The notes: generated by a model not told the origin, from the letters alone. A DNA stretch of 64,000 bases from Parundibacterium terreum (GCF_014636315.1 NZ_BMED01000006.1:186001-250000), one strand, 5' to 3'. Positions 54,747 to 63,698 are shown, counted from the stretch's first letter. Made by a program: numbers and translations.

Positions 54747-55958
54747 TTATTTCCACAGCGAGCACTTGGTCTCGGCCTTGGCGGTGAAAGCCTGTTCGCC
54801 AGGGATGGTCTGCACGACCTTGTAGTAATCCCATGGATACTTGGAATCGGCCTGGTTCTTCACCTGCATCAGATACATGTCATGAATCATGCTGCCGTCG
54901 GCACGGATATAGCCGTTTTTGGCATACATGTCGTTGATCTTCATCGTACGCAGTTTCGCCAATACTTTTTCAGTATCATCGGTACCGGCTGCTTTTACCG
55001 CATTCAGGTACTGGATAGTCGCTGAGTAGTCCGCAGCCTGCAGGCTGGAAGGCATCTTCTTCATCTTGCCGAAGTAGCGGCGCGACCAGGTGCGGGTTTC
55101 TTCATTCTGATCCCAGTACCAGCTATCTGTCAGGTACATACCGTGCGTCAGGTTCAAAGTCAGCGAGTGCACATCGTTGATGAACATCAGCAGGCCGGCC
55201 AGCTTCATGGTCTTGGTGATGCCGAACTCATTGGCCGCCTTGATCGCATTGATGGTATCGCCGCCGGCATTGGCCAGGCCCAGGATCTGTGCCTTGGAAG
55301 ACTGCGCCTGCAACAGGAAGGAAGAGAAGTCGGAAGCCGACAGCGGATGCTTGACCGAGCCGGCCACTGTACCGCCGGAAGCCTTGACCACGCCGGAAGT
55401 ATCGCTTTCCAGCGACGCGCCGAATGCATAATCGGCGGTCAGGAAATACCAGCTCTTGCCGCCCTGCTTCACAACTGCGGAGCCTGTGCCCTTGGCCAGC
55501 GCTACCGTGTCGTACGCATAGTGAACGGTGTAAGGCGTGCATTCTTCATTGGTCAGGCGGGCAGAACCGGCGCCGATGGAGATGTAAGCCTTTTTCTTTT
55601 CCAGAGCCACCTTTGCCATCGACAGGCCGGTGCCGGAATTGGTGCCGCCGACCAGCATGTCGACGCCGTCGCGGTCAAACCATTCGCGCGCCTTGCTGGC
55701 GGCGATATCGGCTTTGTTTTGATGGTCGGCAGTGACCAGTTCGATTTTCTTGCCCAGCACCGTGCCGCCAAAATCGGCGATCGCCATCTTGATCGCTTCT
55801 ACGCCGCCCTGGCCGTCGATATCGGAATACAGGCCGGACAGATCGGTGATGAAACCGATCTTGACCACGTCACCGGAAACTTGCGCAGAAGCCGTACCTG
55901 CAAAGCCCGCCAGGGCAGCAGATACAGCCAGAGTCAGGGCCTTGAATTTTGTTTTCAT
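54747..55958 (-). CDS. livK: branched-chain amino-acid ABC transporter substrate-binding protein
   Basis: 403 residues from the ATG at 55958, supported by GGAGAAG just upstream; an open stretch to 56015 is not used. The signal peptide is MKTKFKALTLAVSAALAGFAGTASAQ. GDVVKIGFITDLSGLYSDIDGQGGVEAIKMAI is the first lobe of the peripheral-binding fold type 1 (ligand-binding family 6). It is longer than E. coli LivK and resembles the betaproteobacterial group whose ligands are often unknown, so the ligand may be an amino acid or another carboxylate. Confidence 0.88.
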   Translation of the reverse strand: MKTKFKALTLAVSAALAGFAGTASAQVSGDVVKIGFITDLSGLYSDIDGQGGVEAIKMAIADFGGTVLGKKIELVTADHQNKADIAASKAREWFDRDGVDMLVGGTNSGTGLSMAKVALEKKKAYISIGAGSARLTNEECTPYTVHYAYDTVALAKGTGSAVVKQGGKSWYFLTADYAFGASLESDTSGVVKASGGTVAGSVKHPLSASDFSSFLLQAQSSKAQILGLANAGGDTINAIKAANEFGITKTMKLAGLLMFINDVHSLTLNLTHGMYLTDSWYWDQNEETRTWSRRYFGKMKKMPSSLQAADYSATIQYLNAVKAAGTDDTEKVLAKLRTMKINDMYAKNGYIRADGSMIHDMYLMQVKNQADSKYPWDYYKVVQTIPGEQAFTAKAETKCSLWK

Positions 55959-56073
55959 TTGTCTTCTCCGTTCATTATTAAAACAGCTTGTTTTAAAACC
56001 AGCCTTCCGAACCAACTACTTCAACTTCTTCAGCATATGCTGCCGATTCAACCCGAGAACCAGGACCAGGCGC

Positions 56074-56793
56074 TTACACGCCCAGCAAATTGTTCAGGAC
56101 CGTCATCTTGTCGTTCAATTCGGCAGCACCGAAAGTCTCGACGATCTGCCCATGTTCCATCACATAAAAACGGTCTGCCAGCGGTGCGGCAAAACGGAAG
56201 TTTTGCTCCACCATCACGATCGTGTAGCCCTTTTGCTTCAGCGTCGTGATCATCCTGGCCAGCGCCTGCACGATCACCGGCGCCAGGCCTTCGGAGATCT
56301 CATCCAGCAGCAGCAGGCGGGCGCCGGTGCGCAGGATGCGGCCCACGGCCAGCATCTGCTGTTCGCCGCCGGAAAGGCGCGTGCCCTGGCTATTCTTGCG
56401 CTCGGCCAGGTTGGGGAACATCGCATAAATTTCGTCTATGGACATGCCCTTGTCGGTGCTGGAAACCGAAGGCGGCAGCAGCAGGTTTTCTTCAGTGGAC
56501 AGCGAAGAGAAAATGCCGCGCTCTTCCGGGCAATAACCTACGCCCAGATGCGCCACCTTATAGGTAGGCAGATTGATCGCTTCGGTGCCGTTGATCTTGA
56601 TCGAACCCTTGCGGGCGCCGGTCAGGCCCATGATCGCGCGCATCGTCGTCGTGCGGCCGGCGCCGTTACGGCCCAGCAAGGTCACTACCTCACCCGGGTT
56701 CACGACCAGGTTCACGTCATGCAGGATATGGGATTCGCCGTACCAGGCTTGCAGATTGCTGATTTCCAGCGCAGGAGTCTGGCTACCGCTCAT
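56074..56793 (-). CDS. livF: branched-chain amino-acid ABC transporter ATPase LivF
   Basis: 239 residues. The Walker A reads GRNGAGRTTT with Arg47 in the place of the usual Lys; the DNA codon is clearly CGC. Other motifs are regular: RLSGGEQQMLAVGRIL (signature), LLLLDEISEGLAPVI (Walker B). The operon partner LivG has a normal Lys. The gene overlaps livG by 4 bases. Whether it still hydrolyses ATP is discussed as a finding. Confidence 0.9.
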   Translation of the reverse strand: MSGSQTPALEISNLQAWYGESHILHDVNLVVNPGEVVTLLGRNGAGRTTTMRAIMGLTGARKGSIKINGTEAINLPTYKVAHLGVGYCPEERGIFSSLSTEENLLLPPSVSSTDKGMSIDEIYAMFPNLAERKNSQGTRLSGGEQQMLAVGRILRTGARLLLLDEISEGLAPVIVQALARMITTLKQKGYTIVMVEQNFRFAAPLADRFYVMEHGQIVETFGAAELNDKMTVLNNLLGV

Positions 56794-57563
56794 GCGTGGG
56801 CTCCTTCCAGCTCACCGGATGTCGTTCCCATATAGGCTTCCATGACTTTAGGATTTTGCGAGACTTCTTCATAGCGGCCCTCGGCCAGCATTGCGCCGCG
56901 CTGCAAGACCGAGATCTTGTCGCAAATGCCGGAGACCACGTTCATATTATGTTCGACCATCAGGATGGTGCGGCCGGCGGAGACCTTCTTGATCAGCTCC
57001 GTCACGCGGTGCACGTCTTCATGGCCCATGCCCTGCGTCGGCTCGTCCAGCAGCATCATTTCCGGTTCCATTGCCAGCGTCGTGGCAATCTCCAGCGCGC
57101 GCTTGCGGCCGTAAGGCAGATCGACAGTCACGGTATCGGCAAATTCGGTCAGGTCGACCTGGGCCAGCAGTTCCATCGCCTTATCATTCAGGCGCGACAG
57201 GCTGTTTTCGCTTTTCCAGAAATGGAAAGACGTGCCCAGCGTGCGCTGCAAGCCTATGCGCACATTTTCCATCACCGTCAGGTGCGGGAAAACCGCAGAA
57301 ATCTGGAACGAACGGATAATGCCCTGGCGCGCAATCTGCGCCGGCTTGGCCGACGTAATGTCGCGGCCATTGAACAGGATTTGTCCCGAAGTCGGAACCA
57401 GGAATTTGGTCAGCAGATTGAAGCACGTCGTCTTGCCCGCACCGTTGGGGCCGATCAACGCGTGTATATGTCCACGCTGCACGCGCAGGTTAACCTCGCT
57501 GACAGCGGTAAAGCCCTTGAACTCTTTGGTCAAGTTCTTGGTCTCCAGAATGACGTCGGTCAT
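56790..57563 (-). CDS. livG: branched-chain amino-acid ABC transporter ATPase LivG
   Basis: 257 residues from the ATG at 57563, which has AAGGAG 6 bases upstream. GPNGAGKTTCFNLLTKF is Walker A, MMLLDEPTQGMG is Walker B; the C-loop is LPYGRKRALEIATTLA, the LivG-type variant of the signature. First gene of the operon. The 294 bp upstream have no gene and hold a short dyad ACTAC-TGTAA-GTAGT (57749-57763) that may be a regulator site. Confidence 0.93.
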   Translation of the reverse strand: MTDVILETKNLTKEFKGFTAVSEVNLRVQRGHIHALIGPNGAGKTTCFNLLTKFLVPTSGQILFNGRDITSAKPAQIARQGIIRSFQISAVFPHLTVMENVRIGLQRTLGTSFHFWKSENSLSRLNDKAMELLAQVDLTEFADTVTVDLPYGRKRALEIATTLAMEPEMMLLDEPTQGMGHEDVHRVTELIKKVSAGRTILMVEHNMNVVSGICDKISVLQRGAMLAEGRYEEVSQNPKVMEAYMGTTSGELEGAHA

Positions 57564-57748
57564 CTGATCTCCTTGTTTTGGATCTGAGTCACATTTCATC
57601 GCCGGCAAAGCCCAGCCATCAATGCATCCCGATATTGCTCTTTTCAGCAATTATTCACATCGCTCTTTGGCGATTATTTCGTATAGTTACGATTTCAACT
57701 AAGCTTTTGATAGTACACAGCGCGTAGAGTTTTCAACAATACGGTATA

Positions 57749-57763
57749 ACTACTGTAAGTAGT
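57749..57763. promoter_or_regulatory. short dyad upstream of livG
   Basis: ACTAC and GTAGT with a 5-base centre, in an AT-rich stretch about 190 bp upstream of livG. The rest of the 57564-57857 gap holds a TTATTCACA at 57651 and no gene. Role as operator is only suggested by position. Confidence 0.3.
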
Positions 57764-57857
57764 AACCACAATCCGCGAACATCGCACTTTTTCCGTGCAA
57801 AACGACGCCGCCGACGCTGAACTGCCAAGCTTGAAAACCGCCTTATTAAAACACAAA

Positions 57858-59483
57858 TCAGCTTGCTACTGATAGCATAAATGCAGCGGCTTTTTCGGCG
57901 ATCATGATGGTAGGGGAATTGGTATTGCCGGACGTAATAGTCGGCATCACGGAGGCATCCACCACCCGCAGGCCGCGTATGCCGCGCACCCGCAACTGGC
58001 TGTCCACAACCGCGGAGGCATCATTGGCGCGGCCCATCTTGCAGGTGCCGACAGGATGGAAGATCGTGGTGCCGATATCGCCGGCAGCGCGTGCCAGTTC
58101 TTCTTCGGTACGGAACTGCGCGCCCGGCTTCATTTCCTGCGGCGCATACTTCTGCATCGCAGGCGCAGCGACGATGCTGCGGGTCAGGGTCAGGGAGTCG
58201 GCCGCGATCTTCCTGTCTTCCGGCGTACTCAGGTAATTGGGAGTGATCTTGGGCGCTGCCAGCGGGTCATTGCCGGCGATGCGCACGTGGCCGCGCGAAG
58301 TCGGCCGCAGGTTGCAGACGCTGGCCGTGAACGCCGGGAAAGCATGCAGCGGATCGCCGAATTTTTCCAGCGACAAAGGCTGCACATGGTATTGCAGATT
58401 AGGCGTCTGCTGCGACGCATCCGACTTGGTAAACGCTCCCAGTTGCGAAGGCGCCATCGACATCGGGCCACTCTGCATCAGCATGTATTCCAGGCCTATC
58501 CTGGCCTTGCCCAGCCAGCTATTGGCCATCATGTTCAGCGTGCGCGCGCCGCTGATCTTGAACGCGGAACGGATCTGCAAATGGTCTTGCAGATTCTCGC
58601 CTACGCCGGGCAAATCATGTTCCACCTTCACGCCTGCGCCATGCAGATGCGCAGCAGGCCCTATGCCGGATTGCTGCAATATCGCCGGCGAACCTATCGC
58701 ACCCGCGGTCAGCACGGTCTCGCGTGCCGATTCCGCATGCCACAGCTTATTGTTGCCGAAAAATTCCACCCCGGTACAGCGCCTGCCCTGCTCGCCGTCT
58801 TCCAGCAACAGGCGCTTCACCTGGCAGCCGGTCATGATGGTCAGATTGCCGCGCCCGGCAGCAGGACGCAGGAAAGCCTTGGACGCATTCCAGCGTATGC
58901 CGCGCTTCTGGTTCACATCAAAATAGCCGCAACCCTCGTTATTGCCACGATTAAAATCTTCAGTCTTGGGAATGCCGACCTGCGCTGCCGCTTCACGGAA
59001 GGCATCCAGAATCTCCCAGGACAGCCGCTGCTTCTCCACCCGCCACTCGCCGCCCGCACCATGGAAAGCATCCGCCCCGCTGTAATGATCTTCACTCTTC
59101 TTAAACACCGGCAACACCTGGTCCCAGCGCCAACTGGCATCGCCGGTCAGCTCCGCCCACAAATCATAATCCCGCTGCTGCCCGCGCATGTAAATCATGC
59201 CGTTGATAGAAGAGCTGCCACCCAGCACCTTGCCGCGCGGATAAATCAAATTACGCCCATTCAAACCAGGCTCAGACTCGGTTTTGTACAACCAGTCGGT
59301 ACGCGGATTATTGATGCAATACAGGTAGCCCACAGGGATATGGATCCACACATAATCATCCTTGCCCCCCGCCTCCAGCAACAACACATTCGACTTGCCA
59401 TCCGCACTCAGCCGATTAGCCAATACACAACCCGCAGTCCCCGCACCGATGATGATGTAATCAAATTTACCGGCTGATTCCAT
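57858..59483 (-). CDS. GMC-family FAD-dependent dehydrogenase (choline dehydrogenase-like)
   Basis: 541 residues. FDYIIIGAGTAGCVLANRLSADG binds FAD; YPRGKVLGGSSSINGMIYMRG is GMC signature 1; GAIGSPAILQQSGIGP is signature 2; FHPVGTCKMG has the catalytic His. It is a paralogue of the enzyme at 9803, but clearly distinct in sequence. It lies upstream of livG and downstream of mmsA, all on the minus strand, which hints at a role in catabolism of an imported compound. The substrate is unknown. Confidence 0.9.
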   Translation of the reverse strand: MESAGKFDYIIIGAGTAGCVLANRLSADGKSNVLLLEAGGKDDYVWIHIPVGYLYCINNPRTDWLYKTESEPGLNGRNLIYPRGKVLGGSSSINGMIYMRGQQRDYDLWAELTGDASWRWDQVLPVFKKSEDHYSGADAFHGAGGEWRVEKQRLSWEILDAFREAAAQVGIPKTEDFNRGNNEGCGYFDVNQKRGIRWNASKAFLRPAAGRGNLTIMTGCQVKRLLLEDGEQGRRCTGVEFFGNNKLWHAESARETVLTAGAIGSPAILQQSGIGPAAHLHGAGVKVEHDLPGVGENLQDHLQIRSAFKISGARTLNMMANSWLGKARIGLEYMLMQSGPMSMAPSQLGAFTKSDASQQTPNLQYHVQPLSLEKFGDPLHAFPAFTASVCNLRPTSRGHVRIAGNDPLAAPKITPNYLSTPEDRKIAADSLTLTRSIVAAPAMQKYAPQEMKPGAQFRTEEELARAAGDIGTTIFHPVGTCKMGRANDASAVVDSQLRVRGIRGLRVVDASVMPTITSGNTNSPTIMIAEKAAAFMLSVAS

Positions 59484-59655
59484 GTATGTTTTCCTAGTAA
59501 AGCAAGGTCGAGTTGAATATATAGGATCGAACTTTGAGCTGATAAAGCTTTAGCCAAAGCTATCAAAAAAATGCAAGCTGGTTCGGACGTTGCAGTTGCT
59601 TTTGAATTTCATCCGCTCGGGACGCGGCATTTTGTGCTTTACAGAAAATGGATCA

Positions 59656-59830
59656 GAAATGAACGTTGTCTGAGCCGAAGGCGAGTTCCGTTCATTTCCC
59701 ATTTTTTGTAATGCAGCAAAATGTGATGGCGCAATGCGCCATCACCCGAAGGGCAAGTCTGCGGTCGCCTTTTTTGGCTTACCTTTTTTGGCGAGGCAAA
59801 AAAGGTAAGTAGCCGCCGGGCTACCCCCGG
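59656..59830. repeat. cluster of hairpins, probable structured intergenic repeat
   Basis: The 418 bp between the GMC gene and mmsA have no gene. Three perfect stems follow one another: GAAATGAACG/CGTTCATTTC (59656-59665 with 59689-59698), TGATGGCGCA/TGCGCCATCA (59724-59733 with 59735-59744) and CTTACCTTTTTTG/CAAAAAAGGTAAG (59778-59790 with 59797-59809), then a GCCGG/CCGGC pair near 59814-59830. The last two resemble intergenic repeats found in many Burkholderiales genomes. Confidence 0.65.
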
Positions 59831-59901
59831 CCAGCAATCATAAAAAGCCACGCTCTTAACCAAGCGCAGGGCAATGAAAACGCTATGCCAATAAATCCGG
59901 T

Positions 59902-61425
59902 TTACTTAGCTACCGGCATAGTAAACTCCGCCCCCTTATCAATACTATCCGGCCACCGCTGCATAATAGACTTATAACGAGTATAAAAACGTATCCCCTC
60001 TTCCCCATACGCATGCACATCGCCAAACAGCGAGCGCTTCCAGCCGCCAAAGGAATGCCAGGCCATAGGCACAGGAATAGGCACATTGATACCAACCATG
60101 CCAACCTGGATGCGGCGTGAAAACTCGCGCGCGGTATTGCCGTCCGATGTAAACAAAGAGACGCCATTGCCAAACTCATGCGCATTGATCAGGTTCACCG
60201 CCGAAGCAAAATCCGGCACCCGCACGATGCACAATACCGGCCCGAAAATTTCTTCGCGATGGATCTTCATGTCCTGCTTCACATGGTCGAACAAGGTACC
60301 GCCCAGGAAGAAGCCGCCTTCATGGTCGGCCACTTGCAGGCCGCGGCCATCGACCAGCAATTTGGCGCCTTCCGCAATACCGTCGGCGATATAGGCTTCT
60401 ATCTTGGCCTTGTGCACCGCTGTCACCACCGGCCCCATTTCCGCATCGGCTTCCATACCGTTCTTGATCTTCAGGGCCTTCACGCGCGGCACCAGCGCAT
60501 CCACCAGTTTGTCGGCGACGTCGCCGACAGCCACGGCAACCGAGATCGCCATGCAGCGCTCGCCGGCGGAACCATAGGCAGCCCCCATCAGCGCATCGAC
60601 CGCCTGTTCAAGGTTAGCATCCGGCATCACCACCAAATGGTTCTTCGCGCCGCCCAGAGCCTGCACGCGCTTGCCGTTGCGGGTGCCTTCGCTATAAATG
60701 TATTCGGCAATCGGCGTGGAGCCGACAAAGGAAATCGCCGCCACGTCTGGATGATGCAGCAGCGCATCCACGGCCACCTTGTCGCCCTGCACCACGTTAA
60801 ATACGCCATCCGGCAAACCCGCCTGCTTGAACAGCTCGGCAATCAGCAGCGATGCAGAGGGATCACGCTCGGAGGGTTTCAGGATAAAGGTATTGCCGGT
60901 CGCAATCGCCAGCGGCGCCATCCACATCGGTACCATGAAGGGGAAATTGAAAGGCGTGATGCCGGCAGTAACGCCCAGCGGCTGGCGCAGGTTGAAGTTG
61001 TCTATGCCGCCGCCGATATTGTCGGAAAACTGGGTCTTCAGCAGTTGCGGCATGCCGCAGGCAAATTCCACGATTTCCAGCCCGCGCGTGACTTCGCCCA
61101 TCGCATCCGACAAGACCTTGCCATGCTCGCGCGTGATGATGGCCGCCATTTCCTTATGGTGCTTGTCCAGCAATTCCTTGAACTTGAACATCACCCTGGC
61201 CCGCTTCAGCGGCGCAGTCTCGGCCCAGGCCGGTGCGGCCGCCTTGGCCGCCGCCACCGCGTCATCCACCTCTGCCGTACTGGCCAGCACCACCTTGCCC
61301 GACACCTCGCCGGTGGCAGGGTTGAACACGTCTTGCCGGCGGCCGCTATCGGAAGGCGCAAGCTGGCCGTTGATATAGTGCTGGATCAGGCTGGGGAAGG
61401 AGCTGGAAGCTGGGGAGGCAGACAT
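59902..61425 (-). CDS. mmsA: CoA-acylating methylmalonate-semialdehyde dehydrogenase
   Basis: 507 residues. NLRQPLGVTAGITPFNFPFMVPMWMAPLAIATGNTFILKPSERDP is the signature of the MmsA/IolA group, and AYGSAGERCMAISVAV has the catalytic Cys. It converts methylmalonate semialdehyde (or malonate semialdehyde) with CoA and NAD to propionyl- (or acetyl-) CoA, a late step in valine, beta-alanine or inositol breakdown. A LysR regulator is divergent from it. In the same direction lie the GMC dehydrogenase and the liv operon. Confidence 0.93.
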   Translation of the reverse strand: MSASPASSSFPSLIQHYINGQLAPSDSGRRQDVFNPATGEVSGKVVLASTAEVDDAVAAAKAAAPAWAETAPLKRARVMFKFKELLDKHHKEMAAIITREHGKVLSDAMGEVTRGLEIVEFACGMPQLLKTQFSDNIGGGIDNFNLRQPLGVTAGITPFNFPFMVPMWMAPLAIATGNTFILKPSERDPSASLLIAELFKQAGLPDGVFNVVQGDKVAVDALLHHPDVAAISFVGSTPIAEYIYSEGTRNGKRVQALGGAKNHLVVMPDANLEQAVDALMGAAYGSAGERCMAISVAVAVGDVADKLVDALVPRVKALKIKNGMEADAEMGPVVTAVHKAKIEAYIADGIAEGAKLLVDGRGLQVADHEGGFFLGGTLFDHVKQDMKIHREEIFGPVLCIVRVPDFASAVNLINAHEFGNGVSLFTSDGNTAREFSRRIQVGMVGINVPIPVPMAWHSFGGWKRSLFGDVHAYGEEGIRFYTRYKSIMQRWPDSIDKGAEFTMPVAK

Positions 61426-61575
61426 AAGGAAACCTTTGGGGTAAATAACGAGGTCTGCCTAGAATAATCCAGCGCATACGCCTGATCCAATGAGTTATTA
61501 TCAACAGCAATATAAGCAATGCTAATAATAAAGACAGGCAACACCAGTGGATAACTCCCGCAAACAGGCAAGCAA

Positions 61576-62472
61576 ATGGACCTGACCCAATTACGCGCTT
61601 TCGTTACCGTCGCCCGCGAAGGCAATCTGACCCGTGCAGCAGAACGCCTGCATGTGACCCAGCCTGCGGTCAGCCTGCAGATCAAGTCCCTGCAGGAAGA
61701 TCTGGACCTGCAATTATTCAACCGTACCGCCAGCGGCATGGTGCTCAGCAAGGATGGCGCCAAATTGCTGGCCTATGCAGAAAAGGTGCTCAGCAATGTC
61801 GCCGAGTTCCGGCAAGCCGTTGAAACGCTGCACACCACGCTCTCCGGAGAATTGTCGGTAGGCACCATCCTGGATCCGGAATTCACCCGCCTCGGCATCT
61901 TCCTGAAGCGCTTGGTGGAAACTTATCCACAGCTATCCACCAAGTTGCAGCACGGCATGTCCGGCTCGGTATTGCACCGAATACGCAGCGGCGAGCTGGA
62001 CGTGGGTTTTTACCTGGGTAAGCCGCCGGACGATGGCAAACCCGCCTGCCACGCCTTGAGCCTGACCAGTTTCAGCTATCGCGTAGTGGCGCCCAGCGGC
62101 TGGAAAAACCGGGTCAGCGGCAAAGGCTGGGCGGCGCTGGCGCAACTGCCGTGGATATGGACACCGCCGGAGTCCGCGCACCACCGCCTGCTCAGCAAGG
62201 TATTTGCTGAGCACAATGCCAGCCCCAACAAGGTGGCCCTGGTGGACCAGGAGCCATCGATGCTGGACTTGGTGAAATCCGGAGTCGGCCTCAGCCTGCT
62301 GCGCGACTCCATCGCGATACGCGAAGCGCATGCGCACGGCCTGGTGATCGCGGATGCGGTCAGCTTATCCACAGAGCTTAGCTTTATTACACTGGAAAAA
62401 CGCAAAAACGAGCCCATGATTGCCGCCGTATTCAGCCTGCTGAGACAGTGCTGGGGGCTGGAAGAGGTATGA
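61576..62472 (+). CDS. LysR-family transcriptional regulator
   Basis: 298 residues. MDLTQLRAFVTVAREGNLTRAAERLHVTQPAVSLQIKSLQEDL is the N-terminal winged helix-turn-helix of LysR; the rest is the two-lobed co-inducer domain. It is divergent from mmsA with 150 bp between, so it probably regulates mmsA and perhaps itself. Two DnaA-box-like TTATCCACA sequences (61923-61931 and 62365-62373) are inside the gene, which may be chance. Confidence 0.9.
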   Translation: MDLTQLRAFVTVAREGNLTRAAERLHVTQPAVSLQIKSLQEDLDLQLFNRTASGMVLSKDGAKLLAYAEKVLSNVAEFRQAVETLHTTLSGELSVGTILDPEFTRLGIFLKRLVETYPQLSTKLQHGMSGSVLHRIRSGELDVGFYLGKPPDDGKPACHALSLTSFSYRVVAPSGWKNRVSGKGWAALAQLPWIWTPPESAHHRLLSKVFAEHNASPNKVALVDQEPSMLDLVKSGVGLSLLRDSIAIREAHAHGLVIADAVSLSTELSFITLEKRKNEPMIAAVFSLLRQCWGLEEV

Positions 62473-62478
62473 CACCTT

Positions 62479-62495
62479 ATTTTGCAATGCAAAAT
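62479..62495. promoter_or_regulatory. 17-bp perfect dyad between the LysR gene and the binding-protein gene
   Basis: ATTTTGCA and TGCAAAAT flank a single base. It lies 7 bp after the LysR stop codon and 64 bp before the next gene start. It lacks a T tract, so an operator is more likely than a terminator. Confidence 0.4.
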
Positions 62496-62558
62496 ATTGC
62501 TTTTGCCGGCAGGCAGGGTATATTTCTATAGTCCAATTTTTTGTGTTGCGGAGCCCAC

Positions 62559-63296
62559 GTGATCAAATCCTCTGTCTTGCCGCTGATGAGCTTGCTGGGT
62601 GCGCTTGGCGCACCGGTGCTCGCGCAGGCAGAGGATATCAAGCTGTACATACAGGAATTCGCGCCGTTCACGCATACCGATTACCAGAGCACCGAGATCC
62701 ATGGCTTTGTCACCGACAAGGTGGTAGAGATCATGAAACGCGCCAATGAGAGCTATACCATCACCAGCACCTCGCTGGCGCGCGGCTACCAGGCCGCGCT
62801 GACCGAAGACAATTCCTGCCTGTTTGCCTTCCGCCGCACCCCGGACCGGGAAAAGTATTTCAAATGGGTAGGTCCGGTAGCCACCGACAACTGGGTACTG
62901 TACGGCAGGAAAAACGATACCCGCATGCTGAAGAGCCTGGAAGACGCCAAGTCCTACAACATAGGTTCCTACAAGAACGCCGCCACCGGCCTGTATCTGC
63001 AGGAGCAGGGTTACAAAATCCAGTTCGCCAGCCAGGATGACGATAACCCCCGCCTGCTGGTCAATGGCAGGCTGGATTACTGGATCGTATCGGAATTGCA
63101 CGGCATGTTTCTGGCGCAGCAACAGGGTTACTGGAACGATATCAGCAAGGCCGTCAAATACCGCAGCATAGACTTGTACATGCTGTGCAATGCGAAAATG
63201 GACAAGCAGCGCATAGACAATTTCAACCAGCTCAATGCCGACCTGGACCGCGACGGCACGGCAGAAAAGCTGATGCGCAAATACGGCGTCAAGTAA
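62559..63296 (+). CDS. orphan periplasmic binding protein, SBP_bac_3 type
   Basis: 245 residues from a GTG at 62559, preceded by GGAG; a TTG at 62541 is less likely. The signal peptide is IKSSVLPLMSLLGALGAPVLAQA. The mature part has FAFRRTPDREKYFKWVGP, IGSYKNAATGLYL and DNPRLLVNGRLDYWIVSELHGM, clearly paralogous to the protein at 19088-19804. No transporter genes are adjacent. Confidence 0.8.
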   Translation: MIKSSVLPLMSLLGALGAPVLAQAEDIKLYIQEFAPFTHTDYQSTEIHGFVTDKVVEIMKRANESYTITSTSLARGYQAALTEDNSCLFAFRRTPDREKYFKWVGPVATDNWVLYGRKNDTRMLKSLEDAKSYNIGSYKNAATGLYLQEQGYKIQFASQDDDNPRLLVNGRLDYWIVSELHGMFLAQQQGYWNDISKAVKYRSIDLYMLCNAKMDKQRIDNFNQLNADLDRDGTAEKLMRKYGVK

Positions 63297-63389
63297 ATCG
63301 CTATACAGCCTCTTGCGCCAGCGCCATCCCATCCGTGCCTTCCTGTGCAAATCAGGCGATAATGTCGGCCTGAAGCGAGGAAAGAAACG

Positions 63390-63650
63390 ATGAGATCCAC
63401 CAAGGCCAGTTACGCGATATCAAGACTGAAAGACCGCAGCGACAATGCGCCCTATTCCATGGTCACCATGGCGGATGGCCGTTTCTACCTGGTACTCGCC
63501 AATGGCGACGCCGATCCGCAAAAACTGAACGAACCCATGGAGCTGGATGAATTCGTGCGCTTCGTCAATTCGCTGGGCAAGCAGACACCTAAGAAAATCA
63601 GCAAACTGGACGTCGCCTTTGAAGCCAAGCTACGCAAGAAAAGCGACTGA
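63390..63650 (+). CDS. small hypothetical protein
   Basis: 86 residues, soluble, basic at the C-terminus (FEAKLRKKSD), not recognised. GAGGAAAG before the ATG and regular codon use support that it is real. The segment YSMVTMADGRFYLVLANGDADPQKLNEPMELDEFVRFVN suggests a small alpha/beta domain. It lies 48 bp before the FKBP gene. Confidence 0.6.
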   Translation: MRSTKASYAISRLKDRSDNAPYSMVTMADGRFYLVLANGDADPQKLNEPMELDEFVRFVNSLGKQTPKKISKLDVAFEAKLRKKSD

Positions 63651-63698
63651 GCTCGCTGCCCTTTTATCCCTGCCTTATTTATCCTTGAAAGCCACCGC

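Noticed and set aside
58056..59477. 473-codon open frame opposite the second GMC dehydrogenase
   Set aside because: Shadow caused by third-position GC bias; no recognisable motif.
60178..61467. 429-codon open frame opposite mmsA
   Set aside because: Shadow of mmsA; composition rich in His, Arg and Gln with no domain, and no ribosome-binding site.
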